In this document: piece by piece, positions 34,184-36,065 of the stretch | Position numbering within the stretch: the first letter of the stretch is position 1 | How the letters are laid out: each line of letters starts with the position of its first letter | DNA from: a virus | Virus record (IMG/VR): IMGVR_UViG_3300017737_000028 | Span: 1-36,065 of that record | Strand: one strand, 5' to 3' | Length of the DNA: 36,065 nt | Position numbers and translations under genes: made by a program | The notes under the pieces: model-generated | Database searches by the model: none | The model's input: the letters and a program-made list of their open reading frames with translations, nothing else | Told to the model about the DNA's origin: nothing

Positions 34184-34540
34184 TTATGATTTACACGGCG
34201 TTACAGCCGCAACTACACCACTTCTATTCATTTCAAAACTTTGAAACAATACAAGGTTTGTTGTTTTATAGTGACCAGCTCGTAGTATAAACTGTTCACC
34301 AGCTCTTTTTTTAGAATATACCTTGTCTCCAACCTGTGGTAACGGTCCGCTACCGTCGTGGTAGTAAGACTCGGTGCAAGCGCTTCTTGTATCAAGCGCA
34401 CAAGCCGAAGAACGCTGTGTAGTAGAAGCAGCTATTCGAGTGTAGTTTTTTGCAGTTACAACTTCTTTCCTGCGCTTTACTAGTATAGGTTTATTCTTAC
34501 CTCTAGATTGAGCAGAGCTATTAGCGTTACCTAAAGCCAT
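34184..34540 (-). CDS. Small Cys-containing protein of unknown function
   Basis: The 118-residue protein starts with a polar, basic segment (NANSSAQSRGKNKPILVKRR). A Cys-containing stretch follows (SSACALDTRSACTESYYHDG), then a likely beta segment QVGDKVYSKKRAGEQFILRAG and a late Cys (TPCKS). Its ATG shares one base with the stop of the upstream gene (TAATG junction), indicating translational re-initiation. Three cysteines and short strands would fit a small virion protein stabilised by metal or disulfide, but nothing proves that. I do not assign a family. Confidence 0.6.
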   Translation of the reverse strand: MALGNANSSAQSRGKNKPILVKRRKEVVTAKNYTRIAASTTQRSSACALDTRSACTESYYHDGSGPLPQVGDKVYSKKRAGEQFILRAGHYKTTNLVLFQSFEMNRSGVVAAVTPCKS

Positions 34541-34944
34541 TAGTGACCGTAGTATATGATTATACCGTCACCATACGCATCTGTTCCAGAGGCGTCAAAG
34601 TCTGTTAACTGAACACTTGTCCACCTACCGTATATAGTTAAACCTGCTGGAAACTCTACTGTGGCAGCGATTGGGGCTGAAACTACAGCATCACCGTCAT
34701 TGTCTTCTCCGTTTGCTAAAAACTGCGTTCCAGTTCCTATGAAAGACACGCCATCATCTACTGTTGCGCTTCCATTAGCTATGTACGAAGCATCAGCAAT
34801 TAGCTTAGCAAATTTAACAGCCTCTAGTGTTGTTATAGCTACAATTACTTTTCCTGTTGGAGCAAAAAGCTCGGTTAGACTTTTTAAGTGACCGCTACCT
34901 AGTTGCCCAAAGTTATAAGCTGTAGCTGTTGAATTAATTCCCAT
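34540..34944 (-). CDS. Putative capsid decoration-type beta protein
   Basis: The 134-residue protein is Gly/Ala/Thr-rich and almost wholly beta: NFGQLGSGHL, TGKVIVAITTLEAVKFAKL, TVDDGVSFIGTGTQFLANG, AATVEFPAGLTIYGRWTSVQ and YGDGIIIYYGH. There is no signal peptide or active-site motif. Proteins with the block PTGKVxVAIT ... FPAGxTIYGRW recur in marine phage structural modules, in my recollection, and are often proposed to decorate the head. It lies one base after the holin gene and shares one base with the next gene. The decoration role is inference. Confidence 0.6.
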   Translation of the reverse strand: MGINSTATAYNFGQLGSGHLKSLTELFAPTGKVIVAITTLEAVKFAKLIADASYIANGSATVDDGVSFIGTGTQFLANGEDNDGDAVVSAPIAATVEFPAGLTIYGRWTSVQLTDFDASGTDAYGDGIIIYYGH

Positions 34945-34945
34945 T

Positions 34946-35374
34946 TTATTTTTTTACTTTTTCTATAGATCTACCAGCAAAGTATGCACCAAACGCGGTT
35001 AACATAAGTATCTGTAGCAAATCTACATATGAATCTTTAACATTGAAAGGCAATGTATCTACGCTATCAAAAACCATTGTTAGCATGAACATACCCATTA
35101 AACATATAAGTGTTAGTGGTCTAATCATCTTAGCTAGCTTTACATCGCTACCCATATCAGCTTTCCACCTTTCGCTTACGTTATTTTGAAACTGAACCTC
35201 AGCATCTACAGCAGCCATACCTGACTCTGTGTCTACATCTGGATCTTTATCAATAAGGTTTTTTACTACGCCAAGAGCTCCTGAGTCTGGTAGAAAGTCT
35301 CCTACTACGTCAAGAACGTTTGGCGCTTTATTTTTAAGCCATTTACCTAGGCCTGTATCTTTAATCTTTTTCAT
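34946..35374 (-). CDS. Holin of the GTA 3TM type
   Basis: The 142-residue protein has a soluble N-terminal half followed by the segment ERWKADMGSDVKLAKMIRPL (about 68-87). This matches the conserved region of the family named holin of 3TMs for gene-transfer release (GTA_holin_3TM). Two hydrophobic stretches follow (LTLICLMGMFMLTMVF, about 87-102, and LLQILMLTAFGAYFAG, about 118-133) and a short basic tail (SIEKVKK). It would form inner-membrane lesions at lysis. Unusually, it is not next to an endolysin but sits between a zincin-like gene, sharing one base with it, and the decoration-type gene. Confidence 0.72.
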   Translation of the reverse strand: MKKIKDTGLGKWLKNKAPNVLDVVGDFLPDSGALGVVKNLIDKDPDVDTESGMAAVDAEVQFQNNVSERWKADMGSDVKLAKMIRPLTLICLMGMFMLTMVFDSVDTLPFNVKDSYVDLLQILMLTAFGAYFAGRSIEKVKK

Positions 35375-35724
35375 TACTCTGCTTTTTTAGCTCTCTTCTC
35401 CCAAGGAAATACATTGCTTCCTTCTTCGTGCCACTTGCCATTGTACTTTATTTTACCGTCTTTTCTATGGTAAGTCTTATTACCATCTCTTACATAGTCA
35501 TCACCATAAGCAATTTTACCTTGCTTCATTTCCTTAGCGTGAACGCTTTCATGACGTATAACCTTTTTTTCTAGCGCGCTACCTTTAGGTACATCTTTGT
35601 CTACGTAGATACTACCATCCATATTAGCTTCTCCAAGTATACCTTTATCTAGATTTTTTCTAAATATAGGTGTTTCTTTAGAGTTCCTAATCCGTCTTTT
35701 TTCTCTACCTAGTTTATAAGCCAT
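35374..35724 (-). CDS. Small HExxH zincin-like protein
   Basis: The 116-residue basic protein carries H58-E-S-V-H62 in the segment KKVIRHESVHAKEM, a canonical HExxH zinc-peptidase helix. It is preceded by GEANMDGSIYVDKDVP, a likely edge strand. A third ligand is not obvious; candidates are E65, or D75/D76 in the later GDDYVRDGN segment. The end contains WHEEGSNVFPWEK. No signal peptide is seen, so it acts in the cytoplasm or virion. Size and motif resemble minimal metallopeptidase-like proteins of marine phages. It could be a lysis-associated peptidase given the adjacent holin, or a structural relic. Its stop shares a base with the holin start. Confidence 0.65.
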   Translation of the reverse strand: MAYKLGREKRRIRNSKETPIFRKNLDKGILGEANMDGSIYVDKDVPKGSALEKKVIRHESVHAKEMKQGKIAYGDDYVRDGNKTYHRKDGKIKYNGKWHEEGSNVFPWEKRAKKAE

Positions 35725-35747
35725 TATTTTGCTTTGCTACGTTAAGC

Positions 35748-36059
35748 TTAATCTTTAAAAAACTTTGAGTCTTGAGAGTCTACTTTTCTTTGTAGTCTAT
35801 CAGCCTTTGCTTTTTTGCCTTTGCTAGAAGCTACATTTCGCTTTCTTGCTAACCTCGCACCTTTTATATTACCTTCGTTTAAGCGTTCTGTAACGTTTTT
35901 AACTGTACCGCCTTTTTTACCTCTAATCCTATCTTCTTTACTTTTCATAGGAGTTTCTGGTGCATCTAGTATCTCTTGCTTAATATGATCCGGTAAGTTC
36001 TCTTGTTTGCCTACAAGAGCTTTCGTCATAGGGCTTTTACCCTTCATTTTAAATGCCAT
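35748..36059 (-). CDS. Small basic protein of unknown function
   Basis: The 103-residue protein is strongly basic with a Lys/Arg-rich C-terminal half (RIRGKKGGTVKNVTERLN, KGARLARKRNVASSKGKKAK). The N-terminus reads FKMKGKSPMTKALVGKQENL. No domain is recognised. The composition suggests nucleic-acid binding or a disordered virion protein. It is the first complete gene of the transcription unit in the window. Only six bases lie upstream of it, so neither promoter nor preceding gene can be judged. Confidence 0.6.
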   Translation of the reverse strand: MAFKMKGKSPMTKALVGKQENLPDHIKQEILDAPETPMKSKEDRIRGKKGGTVKNVTERLNEGNIKGARLARKRNVASSKGKKAKADRLQRKVDSQDSKFFKD

Positions 36060-36065
36060 GCTATC

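Noticed and set aside
1-36065. tRNA genes, CRISPR arrays, insertion sequences, integrase or attachment sites
   Set aside because: Coding density is nearly complete; the longest gap is about 71 bases. No repeat arrays, transposase frames or tRNA-like cloverleaf could be seen.

Overview
The window is a stretch of a tailed-phage genome (or a closely related provirus). It carries an almost uninterrupted virion-assembly module. All 23 genes I support lie on the minus strand, so transcription runs from position 36065 towards 1. Spacing is very tight: most gaps are under 30 bases and several genes overlap. I see no rRNA, tRNA, CRISPR array, integrase, replication gene or RNA polymerase. The DNA is AT-rich (about 40% GC by eye). 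The host is most likely a marine member of the Bacteroidota. Three things point there: start codons sit in A/T-rich leaders with no AGGAGG-type Shine-Dalgarno sequence, the left-most gene encodes an exported domain (TSWE...GDGICC) typical of Bacteroidota secreted proteins, and the structural proteins resemble those of podoviruses related to crAss-like phages. The last point rests on remembered family resemblance and not on a search.

In transcription order (right to left), the first block (36059-33675) holds small genes: a basic protein, an HExxH zincin-like protein, a holin of the GTA 3TM type, a putative decoration protein and three small unknowns. Next comes a protein that reads as two tandem GroES/Cpn10-like folds. 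The packaging and head block follows (33140-25590): candidate small terminase, large terminase with a lambda-like deviant Walker A, portal, acidic scaffold-like protein and major capsid protein. A strong UUCG-capped terminator lies immediately behind the capsid gene.

The neck and tail block (25518-14379) contains a head/neck-associated protein flanked by two related UUCG hairpins, two connector or ring proteins, a 2721-residue muzzle/stabilisation protein that appears fused to a long beta-rich adhesin-like region, and a small 126-residue protein. The ejection block (14332-1959) holds a cupin, an Ala/Gln-rich gp14-like internal protein, a 455-residue coiled-coil protein and a 3294-residue giant protein that covers more than a quarter of the window. 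The giant is modular: a zincin-like motif, a complete HAD phosphatase-like domain framed by two KFSRS motifs (a third lies upstream), a conserved helical region and two identical-spacing C-x9-C-x10-C-x2-H zinc knuckles at the C-terminus.

The left end (1977-1) is an envelope cassette: an outer-membrane beta-barrel-like protein, a membrane-anchored coiled-coil protein, an exported thioredoxin-like protein whose CxxC is replaced by NASN, and a truncated secreted protein. The two most promising leads for an undescribed system are the FSRS-delimited cassettes in the giant ejected protein and the envelope cassette encoded directly behind it. The UUCG hairpin pair bracketing the gene after the capsid gene is a good candidate for a control element of capsid versus neck expression.
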